A stretch of 64,000 nucleotides of DNA from Clostridiales bacterium (GCA_014799665.1 JAAVHP010000009.1:1-64000); one strand, 5' to 3'; positions 1 through 9,536 are shown, numbered from the stretch's first letter. Notes: a model not told the origin generated them from the letters alone. Translations and numbers: made by a program.

Positions 1-1526
1 GTAAAAACGGTCTTGCCGTACTCTGTGCATGTCGCCGGATAATACGTCGCTTCATAGTTATGACCGAGCGGATTTGTATAATTATCCGTATAACTGTCGC
101 CGCAGCGTGTACAGGTATATATTGTATAACCGCCGCTCGTACAGGTTGCTACGGTTGTTGAAGCAACGTAGTAATGTCCTGTTTCCTCTATCGAGTAATT
201 GGTATAGCTGTATCCGCATTGAACACACTCATACTGCAAATACCCCTCGTGCGTACAGCTCGGGCTTTCTACCGACTCCAAATAATAATGATCGATGAAA
301 TAAGGAAAAACTGCACTCTTTGTTTTCGATGACAGCTTTATCGTGTGTTCACCTTCATCACGGATCCACGTACCTTTTGTGTATTCAACGCCGTCAAGCG
401 TAGCCGTCCACGACGGTCGATCCCAAGTGAAGTAAACGGTATTATCGGTATCGGACTTAACAAACTCGCCGCTAAGCTCCGCGCCGAGCTGTACCCATAC
501 TTCGCTCGACTTGTTACCGTAGTTCCCGTCTATCGCGTAAAAATAATAGGTCGCATCCTCTGACGTATCGGATATTGTGCATGAGTTTCCGATTGCGCCC
601 CAATTACCGTCATTTACTTTCCTATACAGCGTAACGCTTCCCGAATTATCTTCCGCTTTAACGGTAAAGCCTTTATTCGTATTCGAGCCGAAGCTTGCAC
701 CTACGCAAGTCAATGTCGGCGGCGTATCGTCAAAGTTGACATAGTAATACGCCGTAGTATTTCCGGCATTGTCCTCTGCATAGAACGTATAACGCCCGTT
801 TGTACTTCCTCTATTTATGGTCGTAGACGTACCCACCGAATAAAACGTACTGTTGTTCGGCGCTTTCATGTACAACGCTTTCAAACCGCTAACACTATCC
901 GATGCCGCCACAGTAAAAGCACTGTTCACGAATTTTCCCGTAGTCGAAGTGCTTGCTCCGCTTATAGACGGCGCTTGACCATCTATATTAAAGGTAAAAG
1001 AACCTCTGAATGCACAGTTCGCACCCGCACGAGAATTTATCGTCCACGTGTTGCTATACGACAAAGATACAGAGTATGTTCCGTCGGATAAGCCCGAAGC
1101 GCTTGCCGAATTCTTACCCGAACCCAAGCTCTTACCGTCTGCATTATATATTGTTACAGTTATTTTCGTACCGCAACTAACTTCTACCGTAACGGAATCG
1201 GACTTTATATATCCGCCGCTTTCCATTGTAGCCGTACCCGACGTGCCACTGCCGTACAAGAACACGCCCGAAATCGTGGTGGTACTTCTTAAACCGCTCG
1301 TAAACGACGTACTGTAAACACTGTTACCCGAATAGCCCGTATTAGTTATTCCGCCTGCCGAACCTTCGGAATATGAATATGTATAGTCAAACGCTACGGA
1401 ATACTTCGGCGTGGTCGCCGCACTCGCTGACATCGGCTTATCCGTGAAAACCACAAGCAGCGTTACAAGTGCAATAAGCACTATGAACACTGCGGCTGTC
1501 AAAAAACTTTTTGTTCTGACTTTCAA
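1..1526 (-). CDS. Secreted cysteine-repeat surface protein of the conjugation operon (C-terminus outside window)
   Basis: The frame stays open from a TTG codon at 1526 to the window edge, so the gene is partial. TTG overlaps the virB4 stop (TTGA) and follows a GGAGG ribosome-binding site by 8 nt, which decides the start. The N-terminus is a signal peptide or anchor (KVRTKSF, a long hydrophobic stretch, then SASAA). It is followed by about 300 residues of Ser/Thr/Gly-rich beta-type domains resembling bacterial Ig-like repeats. At least three units of C-x4-GY-x3-Y-x-C-x2-C-G ending in GH-x-Y begin near position 270. The same repeat forms most of the protein at 5774-7288. Position directly after virB4 suggests a cell-surface role in mating contact. 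That role is inference; the repeat has no function I can name. Confidence 0.8.
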   Translation of the reverse strand, partial: MKVRTKSFLTAAVFIVLIALVTLLVVFTDKPMSASAATTPKYSVAFDYTYSYSEGSAGGITNTGYSGNSVYSTSFTSGLRSTTTISGVFLYGSGTSGTATMESGGYIKSDSVTVEVSCGTKITVTIYNADGKSLGSGKNSASASGLSDGTYSVSLSYSNTWTINSRAGANCAFRGSFTFNIDGQAPSISGASTSTTGKFVNSAFTVAASDSVSGLKALYMKAPNNSTFYSVGTSTTINRGSTNGRYTFYAEDNAGNTTAYYYVNFDDTPPTLTCVGASFGSNTNKGFTVKAEDNSGSVTLYRKVNDGNWGAIGNSCTISDTSEDATYYFYAIDGNYGNKSSEVWVQLGAELSGEFVKSDTDNTVYFTWDRPSWTATLDGVEYTKGTWIRDEGEHTIKLSSKTKSAVFPYFIDHYYLESVESPSCTHEGYLQYECVQCGYSYTNYSIEETGHYYVASTTVATCTSGGYTIYTCTRCGDSYTDNYTNPLGHNYEATYYPATCTEYGKTVF

Positions 1527-4162
1527 ATCTCACCCTCCTCTTTAATTTCTTCGGTGAATAATTCTCTTGCACACTTGCCCGCTTGTATGCGAACGCAAGC
1601 GCGAAGCTCTGTCGAGCCGACAAAGAACGCTTGTCCCGTCACCGCCGAGATTATCATGCGCTGTTCCTCATCATTAAAGCTGTCGCCCGCTCTGTATATG
1701 TCCAAGACGTCTTTCATGTCGGGCGCGGACAGCTTAAAGATGAACGTGTACTGACTGTTCTTAATTATCGCGCTCGTCTTGCCGCGCAACTCCTCGTTGG
1801 CATTCCAATCAGCTATGTTCTGCGTAGCCGGAATAAAGCTGCCGTTGTATTTACGGATACGCTTCGACATCGAATAGAAGAAATCGAGTGCTATCGGGAA
1901 CTTCGGATCGATGTACAAATGCGCCTCGTCCGCTATTATAAGCGTTCGTAGGTTCGCTCCGTTCTTGTTACGTTCTCTCGCGTTTATAACCTCCTGCTCT
2001 ATAAACCTGAACACCAAAAGCATTTGCGCGTTTGCCACTACGTTGTTCTTATTGGCGAACAGGCTTTGGAAATCGAAGTCGATAAGATTGGCATTTACTT
2101 GCAAAGTCGAAGGCGCGTTCCAAATGTCGGAATAACGTCCGTTTACGAACTTCTGCAAATACAGCTCGGCCGTCCGCATATCTCGCTGAGTGAGCGCGTC
2201 CATTTTCTTTCTGTCCTTACTCTGTAATGTTTCGAGCAAGTCCGAGAATAACGGGAAGTAGTCTGCGGGGAACGCCGAGCAATCCGTGTTTTCCGTAATG
2301 CCCATACGCTCATATGTTTCAACGGTCAAGTTGTTTATAAGTTCAATGACGTCGAGCGGCGCGTCTGCAAGAACTATCTTGAAAAAGCTCTCCAACATTT
2401 TCAAATGGGTATTGAACGTAACCTTGCTGTCGGCGGGTGTGCCGTCCTCTGTAAGAATCTTATATATATGAAAAGGGTTAATACGCCCTTCTCTCGCATT
2501 ACCGACGTTGATAACATTGCCGTAAAGGTTGCGCGTAAGCGCAAGATACTCGGCTTCGGGATCGAGCATTATTACTCGCGTTCCGTTTGCCCATTCGTTA
2601 AGCACAAGGTTTTTTAGGAAGAAAGACTTGCCGCTCCCCGACTTGCCGATAATCATGGCGTTACTGTTCTGATACAAGTTTCCGCGCTTCCACATATTGA
2701 AGATAAACGGAAAGCCGGTCTTGTTATTCTCGCCGAGCAGTATGCCGCCCTCGTCCATAACGAAAGTACGAACGAACGGAAATGCCGCGGCGAGCGACGA
2801 ACTGTTTATTCCGCGCTCTTGGCTTTTAAGCGTCGATATGGGCGACACCGCCGCTGACTTGAAGCCCTCGATTTGTAAACCGTAAAGCGTAGACGGACGG
2901 AAGTTTCCCGTGAGCATCGAACGCCGCGCCGCTTTCTTGTAGTTGTCGTTCTTTGTGTAGTTGTAAGCAGTTACCGTGAGCGTTACGTCGAACAAGCTCT
3001 CGTTCTCGGTTTGAAGAGCGTCCAACAGCGTATCCATTGTCGCTCTGTGCGTTTCCGCACTGTTCGCTTCGCTCGCCTTGTCCGAGATGATTCGCTTAGT
3101 TTCCATTTCGCCTATAACCTTGTCGATACGCCGAATAGCCTTGAACTTATCTACGGGCTTAACGTGCATTACGACTTTGGTATTTGGTATGTTGAAAAGC
3201 TCCGCGCCCCAAGCGTTCCTGACTCGCAAGGGATAATCGGATACGGCGAGCACCGCCGCTTCCGTTCCGTCTACCTTATATCTGTTCGCGTGGAATACTA
3301 TCTCTTTCGGTTTTACCCAATCGAGAAGCTCCTCGTCTTTCAAGTCCTTGATTTCTCGCTCGTCGAAGTTACGCGAAAAGCTGTACTTCAAAAATACTGC
3401 CGTGTCGCGCAATCCAAGAAGCTGCGTACCGAGTCCGCATTTAGCGATTTCGCTTGCCACGTTGACTGCCATGCTTTCCAAATCAAGCTCGTTACGACCG
3501 TAAACGATTATGTAGTAGTCCGACAAATACTGTTTGCGGATATTGTTCAAACGGTCAATGCGGTCTATGCGCTCTGTCAGTATGCTTTCCTTTATCTCTT
3601 TGATACAGTTCTCTTCGTCGCTGTCCTTTACCGCCGACAACCGCGCAAATAAGTCGCTCGAAAACACGTCCAAGTTTACGGGACGGTCTATCTTGACAAT
3701 ATCCGCGCTTTGGTTTTGGTCTAACAGCTTGAGCGCGTTCGCAAAGTAATTGATGTCGATGTTCTGCTGAACAACATCCTCGATACCGAAGTTCTTTTGA
3801 CCGACCTTTATAACTCGGCCGAACATACCGCCCTTGTAAGCGATCAGTCCGCTATCCTTAATTTCTTTTAAGTCCACGATCGCGTCTATACTTTCTTTTG
3901 CATTCTTCGCACCGACCGTGTATTTCTTTTTCGAGAATAGAAATCGTATATTCTCGTAGACACAGGTATAGAAAATTCCGTCGGGCGTAGGTATAAACAT
4001 CCCAATACCCAAAAGACCGAGTATGGCTGCTATAACCCATTGCCCCATTGTTATGGAAATGAAGATAATACCGAACACGATAAGCGCGACTATAATGTCA
4101 GCCATCGAGTAACATTTCCATACGGTATTTTTTACCTTGATTTTTTTAGGAATAATCCTCAT
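1523..4162 (-). CDS. virB4: VirB4/TraE-type conjugation ATPase with fused N-terminal membrane segment
   Basis: The 879-residue protein is the ATPase that powers type IV secretion at the inner face of the membrane. Walker A (GKSGSGKSFF) lies near residue 505 and Walker B (LIIADEAH) near residue 745. Between the N-terminus and the ATPase is the usual mixed alpha/beta VirB4 region. Residues about 20-75 are two hydrophobic helices like the small PrgI/VirB3 membrane protein, which is a separate gene in many systems; here it appears fused. The start ATG overlaps the stop of the VirB6-like gene by 4 nt (ATGA), implying translational coupling. Confidence in the family is high; the PrgI-like assignment of the helices rests on hydrophobicity and position. 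Confidence 0.95.
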   Translation of the reverse strand: MRIIPKKIKVKNTVWKCYSMADIIVALIVFGIIFISITMGQWVIAAILGLLGIGMFIPTPDGIFYTCVYENIRFLFSKKKYTVGAKNAKESIDAIVDLKEIKDSGLIAYKGGMFGRVIKVGQKNFGIEDVVQQNIDINYFANALKLLDQNQSADIVKIDRPVNLDVFSSDLFARLSAVKDSDEENCIKEIKESILTERIDRIDRLNNIRKQYLSDYYIIVYGRNELDLESMAVNVASEIAKCGLGTQLLGLRDTAVFLKYSFSRNFDEREIKDLKDEELLDWVKPKEIVFHANRYKVDGTEAAVLAVSDYPLRVRNAWGAELFNIPNTKVVMHVKPVDKFKAIRRIDKVIGEMETKRIISDKASEANSAETHRATMDTLLDALQTENESLFDVTLTVTAYNYTKNDNYKKAARRSMLTGNFRPSTLYGLQIEGFKSAAVSPISTLKSQERGINSSSLAAAFPFVRTFVMDEGGILLGENNKTGFPFIFNMWKRGNLYQNSNAMIIGKSGSGKSFFLKNLVLNEWANGTRVIMLDPEAEYLALTRNLYGNVINVGNAREGRINPFHIYKILTEDGTPADSKVTFNTHLKMLESFFKIVLADAPLDVIELINNLTVETYERMGITENTDCSAFPADYFPLFSDLLETLQSKDRKKMDALTQRDMRTAELYLQKFVNGRYSDIWNAPSTLQVNANLIDFDFQSLFANKNNVVANAQMLLVFRFIEQEVINARERNKNGANLRTLIIADEAHLYIDPKFPIALDFFYSMSKRIRKYNGSFIPATQNIADWNANEELRGKTSAIIKNSQYTFIFKLSAPDMKDVLDIYRAGDSFNDEEQRMIISAVTGQAFFVGSTELRACVRIQAGKCARELFTEEIKEEGEI

Positions 4163-5379
4163 TCACTATCTCCTTCCGTCACGCTAATATCTGCGCTTCC
4201 GTCATCTGAAAATTTCTCATCGTCGCCGCTATCCGACGAATCTCCGCTGTCCGAGCTGTCGCCGGGATTGCCGCCGTCGCCGCTATTCTTACTAACGCCG
4301 CGCCGAACAACACGGTAAAGTCCCCTTGCACCTTTGACGGCGAAACCGACTGCCGTGCCGCCGATTACTCTTCCACCGTAGAATGCGCTTCTGAGCCAAC
4401 CACCGCCGGCGTGCATATCGTCCGCGGTTCCGAACAGCCTTGCGAACATTGTTTGCCCCGCGGGTATAATCATCGCTCCGCCTACTATCATAAATATCGT
4501 GAACACGGAATTGCCGAAGCTGCCCAAGCCCGGAATACTCATTTGCTGTACAAGCGGCAAAAGCAATATGAACACGTTTACAGCCAATACCGCGCCGTAT
4601 GCAAGAATGATTTTCGTAACGAACTGCTCACGCCAATTCTTGAACCGCGCCCCGTCATCAAGCGGAAGCGTAGACATTGCAACCGGCATACAGAAATACA
4701 GGTAAATGATTTCGTACACCCTTTTGGCAAGATTGAGTATGGCGATGACAAGCGCAATACAAAGAGCTATACCCGAAATGAGCGCCGGAAGATACATAAA
4801 GGTATTGGGGTTGACCATACCATTGCACTTCCAGCTCGTCGGCCACACACCGAACAGCGCGGAATTGTAACCGCCGAATATAGCGCCGACGGACAACGAA
4901 GTAACGTTTATTTTGTTAATGTTCCAACCGTTGATCCAATTCCCCACACAGGCATTGAATATTACGTTTGAGAGCTTTTTCGAGTTGTCGAGCTGGAATA
5001 TTCGAGCTAATAGCTGTAACAGCGAATTGGCGATAAGTATTCCTAAGAACACCACTGCAAGCATAGCCATAGTACCGAGCAACGCCAAGAAAAATTTGCC
5101 GACGATACTCGATATGTTTCGGTTGTTCGCTATCATGTTCTTGACGAGTCCGACTATCGTGAATATACACGTCAAGCCGACCGCAAGAATGAAAATGCAC
5201 CAGAATATTGTGCCGACCGTACTGTTACCTGCAAGGAACTCTATGATATTTACCGACTGTCCGTTTATATGAACATTCGTTACCCCCGCTATTGCGGAGA
5301 AAATATCCATAAGACCGTCGATGAGCTTCAACAGCCATAAGAAAAGTTGCAGACAAAGCTCTTGAAAAAATATAAGCAT
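4159..5379 (-). CDS. VirB6/TrbL-like polytopic conjugation membrane protein
   Basis: The protein has 406 residues with at least six hydrophobic segments in the first 330 residues and a Gly/Ser/Asp-rich acidic C-terminal tail (repeats of GDSSDSGD). This layout and its place between a pilin-like gene and virB4 match the VirB6/TrbL channel components of Gram-positive type IV secretion systems; the Mbov_0396-type ICE transmembrane family is a likely specific home. AAGGAGG lies 4 nt before the ATG at 5379. It overlaps virB4 by ATGA. Sequence conservation in this family is low, so the name rests mainly on topology and synteny. Confidence 0.8.
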   Translation of the reverse strand: MLIFFQELCLQLFLWLLKLIDGLMDIFSAIAGVTNVHINGQSVNIIEFLAGNSTVGTIFWCIFILAVGLTCIFTIVGLVKNMIANNRNISSIVGKFFLALLGTMAMLAVVFLGILIANSLLQLLARIFQLDNSKKLSNVIFNACVGNWINGWNINKINVTSLSVGAIFGGYNSALFGVWPTSWKCNGMVNPNTFMYLPALISGIALCIALVIAILNLAKRVYEIIYLYFCMPVAMSTLPLDDGARFKNWREQFVTKIILAYGAVLAVNVFILLLPLVQQMSIPGLGSFGNSVFTIFMIVGGAMIIPAGQTMFARLFGTADDMHAGGGWLRSAFYGGRVIGGTAVGFAVKGARGLYRVVRRGVSKNSGDGGNPGDSSDSGDSSDSGDDEKFSDDGSADISVTEGDSE

Positions 5380-5390
5380 TCATCCTCCTT

Positions 5391-5435
5391 ACCGAATAAA
5401 GCAAGGCGGCAAGTTACCCTGCCGCCCTGTTCGGT
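5391..5435 (-). other. Intercistronic stem-loop between pilin-like gene and virB6-like gene
   Basis: GGCGGCA (5405-5411) pairs perfectly with TGCCGCC (5420-5426). An outer pairing ACCGAA (5391-5396) with TTCGGT (5430-5435) extends it. On the minus strand it falls in the 69-nt gap after the pilin-like stop and just before the AAGGAGG of the next gene. There is no U-tract on that strand, so it is more likely an mRNA-stabilising or partial-termination structure than a full terminator. Confidence 0.55.
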
Positions 5436-5448
5436 TTTATTTATTCTC

Positions 5449-5754
5449 TTACGCTCCCACCCAAGCGGACAAGCCGTTAATGAGAAGCGGTGCACCCATC
5501 GCTACGACGAAGATAATGACGATACCGATGATAAGGTTTTTCACCATGTCGCGTGCATTTATCTTTTCTTCGTTACGGTGCGCTATTGCGATCTTAATAC
5601 CTATGTAAGCTCCCCATATAACGACAACCGCCGCAAGAGCTATGACGATATACAGCCAAAACGAATCCATCAAGCCCTTGAGCTTACTTACGATTTCGGC
5701 GAGACTGCCGTTTAGTCCCTCGTTCTCTGCTGCCAATAAACCTATATTTAACAT
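5449..5754 (-). CDS. VirB2-like small pilin/conjugal membrane protein
   Basis: The 101-residue protein has two long hydrophobic helices (residues about 35-56 and 70-95) joined by a short charged loop (HRNEEKINARD). Size and topology match VirB2/TrbC pilins and the Mbov_0395 family of pilin-like ICE proteins, found next to the VirB6-like gene as here. ATG at 5754 is the first start after an in-frame TAG; GGAGG lies a rather long 12 nt upstream. A stem-loop follows the gene and could raise its mRNA level over downstream genes. The function is by topology and context. Confidence 0.75.
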   Translation of the reverse strand: MLNIGLLAAENEGLNGSLAEIVSKLKGLMDSFWLYIVIALAAVVVIWGAYIGIKIAIAHRNEEKINARDMVKNLIIGIVIIFVVAMGAPLLINGLSAWVGA

Positions 5755-5773
5755 CTATAAAGTATTCCTCCTA

Positions 5774-7288
5774 TTATTTCTGTTTTTTCGCCTTGATTTT
5801 CTTGTACGCTATAAACCCGCCGACACCGCCGAGCGCAAGCACGATAAGAATTACGAACAATGCGATTGCTACACCGTTACCGCCTTTCTTCGTTTCCGTT
5901 ACATCTGCGTTAGGCTCGTCGGGAGTCTCAGGCACGTCCGTATTAGGTTCGTCGGGTTGATCCGGCTCAACGGGTGTTGTCGGCTCGGTCGGTTTATCCG
6001 GTTGATCGGGATCCGTCGGCTCAGTAGGCTCTACGGGAGTTACAGGCTCGGTCGGCTCAACGGGTTTCTCTTGCGCCGTTACCGATACCGTCTTTAACAG
6101 TTCGCCGTTCTCGTCGGAAATAGAGATAATGACTTGTCCGAACATTTCCGAATAGTCAATCTTGTTGCTCGTTTCCTTGAACTCAGCTACTTCACCCTCG
6201 TCGTTCGTGAAGGATACGTTGTAGTATCCGTTCTTTACGTCGCCGCAAGCGCACACGCGCATTACGATAACGCTCATATTCTCGCGATCGTCCATCGTTT
6301 GAATCTCATGGGCGTGCTTATGGATTTCGGGGATGTCGGGCTTTTCGGGTTCGGGAATATACCCTAAATCGCCGCTCGTTACAAAATCCGAAAGATAGCT
6401 GTAATTGCAGTCGATACAGATATGACGCGTATAGCCGAGACTGTCGGGTGTTGCCGGAACAAGCACGTCCAAATACTTATGCCCCGTGGGCGCAACGTAG
6501 TCCGTTACGAATCTATCGCCGCAGCCGTAGCAAACGTGATCGGTATAGCCGTAGGTTATGCACGTTGCCGCGTTTACCGTTTCCGTGTAGTCATGACCGT
6601 TCGGCTCGGTGTAATCCGCGACATAGCTGTCTTCGCAGGTCGAGCAAGTGTAGGTCGTAAAACCGCCCTCCAAGCACGTCGGCTCGGTGACTACTGCTTC
6701 GTAAGAATGACCGAGCGCATCGGTGTAGTTATCGAAGTACACGTCGCCGCAAACGGTACACGTATGTTCCGTATAGCCCCTTTCGGTGCACGTTGCCGCG
6801 ACCTCTTTATCTTCGTAGCTGTGATTTATCTCGTCCATGTAGTTGTCTGTGTACTCATAGCCGCACGTCGTGCAAAAATGCGTCGTGTACCCTTTATGCG
6901 TGCATGTGTTAGGCACAACTATGATTTCGTAGGTATGCCCCTTCGCGCTCTCGGTCTGTTCGGTGTATGTATTACCGCAGTCCGCACAAACATAGAGCGT
7001 ATAGCCCGCCGTCGTACAAGTCGCGGCTACCGCCGTTTCGGTGTAGTTATGTCCCTTTGCATCCGTGTAATTGTCTTTCCTCTCGTCGCCGCAGTCCGTA
7101 CAGGTGTATTTCGTGTAGCCCTGATCGGTACACGTTGCCGCGATTTCCGTTTGCTCGTATGTGTGGTTACATACCTCGTCCGCGCTCGCCGCGCTTGCCG
7201 TCGTAAACCCGGCGCAGAAAATTCCGGTAAAAAATAACGCCGCACTTGCCGCAAGCGTTACAGCCGTTGATTTAATTGTCTTGTTCAT
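5774..7288 (-). CDS. Cell-surface protein with seven cysteine repeats, Pro-rich stalk and C-terminal membrane anchor
   Basis: The 504-residue protein has a signal peptide (residues 1-36), then seven 38-39-residue units (about 40-310) of C-x4-GY-x3-Y-x-C-x2-C-G-x6-DNYT-x3-GH-x-Y. The seventh unit has lost its first Cys (ATP instead of ATC). A beta-rich segment follows (about 325-410), then a P/E/T/D-rich stalk (VEPTEP, DQPDKP; about 410-470), and finally a transmembrane helix and a basic tail. There is no LPxTG motif, so it is membrane-anchored. Each unit has three Cys and one His, a pattern compatible with metal or disulfide stabilisation. Being inside the type IV operon between the coupling protein and the pilin suggests mating-pair contact. 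AAGGAG lies 5 nt before ATG. The role is inferred. Confidence 0.85.
   Translation of the reverse strand: MNKTIKSTAVTLAASAALFFTGIFCAGFTTASAASADEVCNHTYEQTEIAATCTDQGYTKYTCTDCGDERKDNYTDAKGHNYTETAVAATCTTAGYTLYVCADCGNTYTEQTESAKGHTYEIIVVPNTCTHKGYTTHFCTTCGYEYTDNYMDEINHSYEDKEVAATCTERGYTEHTCTVCGDVYFDNYTDALGHSYEAVVTEPTCLEGGFTTYTCSTCEDSYVADYTEPNGHDYTETVNAATCITYGYTDHVCYGCGDRFVTDYVAPTGHKYLDVLVPATPDSLGYTRHICIDCNYSYLSDFVTSGDLGYIPEPEKPDIPEIHKHAHEIQTMDDRENMSVIVMRVCACGDVKNGYYNVSFTNDEGEVAEFKETSNKIDYSEMFGQVIISISDENGELLKTVSVTAQEKPVEPTEPVTPVEPTEPTDPDQPDKPTEPTTPVEPDQPDEPNTDVPETPDEPNADVTETKKGGNGVAIALFVILIVLALGGVGGFIAYKKIKAKKQK
6364..7171 (-). repeat. Seven tandem coding repeats of about 38-39 codons
   Basis: These repeats encode the C-x4-GY ... 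C-x2-CG ... GH-x-Y units of the surface protein. Related units occur in the partial gene at 1-1526, so this is a shared building block of the element's surface proteins. Confidence 0.85.
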
Positions 7289-7300
7289 AAACTCTCCTTT

Positions 7301-9514
7301 TTATTTGTTTTTTGCTTGGTTTTGCAATTCCAAAAGTTTAGGCAGCTCTTCGTCCAAGTATTTGATGAGCGCCTTTAACTTCTGCTGTACGCTTATGTCA
7401 TAGTTGCCTATAAACATTTTCATAAGCGTAACCTTATCTTCGAGCTTCGCCCGAATCAATGCTGCGGCATCTTCTTCCAAAAGTGCTTCTGCCGCGCGGA
7501 ATACCTTGTCGTGAACTTCCTTGACTTTGGCTTGCCATAGCTTGTCCAATTCGGCAACACTTACCGCTTGCTTCTTTTCTTCGGCAGCTTGTTCTTGCTC
7601 CCTGCGTTCCAAAGCGTCTAACGCCTTGTCTTCCTCGCGCGTATAACTGCCGCCGAGAATATCAAAGACGTAATTACGCTTTTCAAACAGCCTTGCTTCG
7701 CGCTTTCCTATGTCCGCCTTACCTGCCGCGAAGTAAACGTCCGCAAGCTCATACGACGGTGTAAACCTTGACCAAATCGGCTCGTATCCTCTGACAGATA
7801 CTATCGCGTCGCCTTTCTCGTCGCCGTTCAACCTTTCAAGCATACCAACCGTTATTAGCGGCTGATTACTCGCGCCGGTGTTACTGCTCGCATTGACTTC
7901 GGCACTCGTGTTTACCGAGAAGTTCTTAATCTTCTTCTGTCCGCACAGCTCCGAGAACTCTCTTCGCGTTTCGGGATCGTCCGAGCCGATAAAGATTTTC
8001 ACGTTACAGTTTGTTTTTACAATGTCGGCTATATCTTTTCCGTACTTTGCATTGAGCTGTGAAAAGCTCTGCAATACGAACAGGTATCTTATGCCACGTG
8101 AACGACCTACCGTAACCATACCCTCTATGTTTTCGAGCTTAGGAAGGTTGCCGAACTCGTCTAAGATGAAGTACGCTTTGCGTTTGAGTATCGCCGTTTC
8201 CGTGTCCTTGCGCCGCAAGTTAAGATTTGCCTTTTCGACAAGCTCTTTATAGGTTTGCGTGATGAACAGCGTAACAAAGCGGTGGCGTGTAAAGCGCTCA
8301 TCGGGAACGATAACGAATATAGCGTTCGGCTTTTCGTCCATATTCACGATGTCTATGTCGTTCTCGCTCGTCATAGACAGAATACCGTCATCGGCGAGTT
8401 GCTGTATGTACGCATTAACTTCGGACAAGTAACTCGTAAGCGTTTTGTCGCTTGTTATTAGTACCGTATTGACAAGTCCGCGAACTTTGGAATACTCGTC
8501 GCGCCCTTCGAGCAAATACTGTTTGAGCGCGGTAGTGTCTTCCGAACAATACTTGGTGATGTTATGGTACACATTGAAAAGCTGTAACTGCTTCTCGTCC
8601 ATCTTTCCGCTTATGACATCCTCGCAGAACGCCAAGATAAGTCCGAAGATTAGGTTTCTTGCGCCCTCCTCCCAAGTCGGTTGGTCTTTGTTCTGTACCG
8701 GGCAAAGCGTATAAACCAAGTCCATTGTGTTCTCAAAGATTTCGTCTTTAAGCTCTTGAACTCTCGTCCGCGCGTCGTCGTATGACAAGAACACTTCGCC
8801 GCAAGCGCAATACTTTCCGTCTTGGCATTTCAGATTGTTCTGCAATTCCTTGACCTGACGAATACGCCTTATAAGCACTTGCATTGGATTCCACCGCTGA
8901 GAACTGTACGGCTCGCGTAGGTCGAGCGTAGAGATTGTGTACCCCTCGTTCTTTAACTGCTCGGCGTGTTTCTCATATAGCTCTTTCTTGGGATCGGCTA
9001 TAAGCAAGCTCGGCTTGCCTTTACTTCTGCCGAGTACCGCGATATTCTGATCGACGAAGCCCGTCGTTTTACCGCTACCCGTAGTACCTACGATAAGCGC
9101 ATGTAGCTGACTTGTTGATATAAGCTCTAACGCCTTGCCTTTCTTTTCCGCGCCGATAACTATCTCGTCATCCTTGTCCTTTACGCCGTCCCACGTTGTC
9201 ACGGTAAACTCTTTCATTTTCCGTAAGCGCTTGGTAGTCAACCACTCGGTATCTTCCAAGTCGTTCTCGCGCAACGCCAAGTTTTGTGCGTCGATCCTGT
9301 AAAGCATCAAGAAGCCGACAAGCAACAGTCCGTTAGCTACGCCTACCGTAAGCCAATAGTTGCCGTTACCGAATATGCCGCCGAAGCTCTTTACGAATAG
9401 CGCGAACAAAAACGCTATAAGCACGCTCACGAACACCGCGATAAAGCCGCCGACTATTAACCAAGTCTTCCACGACTTGCGTTTTTTGTGTTTGTAAGCC
9501 TCATGTCTGTTCAT
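7301..9514 (-). CDS. virD4: VirD4/TraG type IV coupling protein
   Basis: The 737-residue membrane ATPase brings the relaxase-DNA complex to the secretion channel. Two N-terminal transmembrane helices (about 18-75) are followed by Walker A (VGTTGSGKTTGF, near residue 146), Walker B (ILDEFGN, near 448) and the T4CP motif YLFVLQSFSQL. The all-alpha-domain region near residues 228-238 carries a small cysteine cluster (KCQDGKYCACGE). The C-terminus (about 600-737) is charged and helical, suited to relaxase docking. An in-frame TGA directly precedes the ATG, so this start is forced although GGAGG is 14 nt away. Family assignment is secure. Confidence 0.95.
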   Translation of the reverse strand: MNRHEAYKHKKRKSWKTWLIVGGFIAVFVSVLIAFLFALFVKSFGGIFGNGNYWLTVGVANGLLLVGFLMLYRIDAQNLALRENDLEDTEWLTTKRLRKMKEFTVTTWDGVKDKDDEIVIGAEKKGKALELISTSQLHALIVGTTGSGKTTGFVDQNIAVLGRSKGKPSLLIADPKKELYEKHAEQLKNEGYTISTLDLREPYSSQRWNPMQVLIRRIRQVKELQNNLKCQDGKYCACGEVFLSYDDARTRVQELKDEIFENTMDLVYTLCPVQNKDQPTWEEGARNLIFGLILAFCEDVISGKMDEKQLQLFNVYHNITKYCSEDTTALKQYLLEGRDEYSKVRGLVNTVLITSDKTLTSYLSEVNAYIQQLADDGILSMTSENDIDIVNMDEKPNAIFVIVPDERFTRHRFVTLFITQTYKELVEKANLNLRRKDTETAILKRKAYFILDEFGNLPKLENIEGMVTVGRSRGIRYLFVLQSFSQLNAKYGKDIADIVKTNCNVKIFIGSDDPETRREFSELCGQKKIKNFSVNTSAEVNASSNTGASNQPLITVGMLERLNGDEKGDAIVSVRGYEPIWSRFTPSYELADVYFAAGKADIGKREARLFEKRNYVFDILGGSYTREEDKALDALERREQEQAAEEKKQAVSVAELDKLWQAKVKEVHDKVFRAAEALLEEDAAALIRAKLEDKVTLMKMFIGNYDISVQQKLKALIKYLDEELPKLLELQNQAKNK

Positions 9515-9536
9515 TCAAATTTTTGTTACCTCCTAA

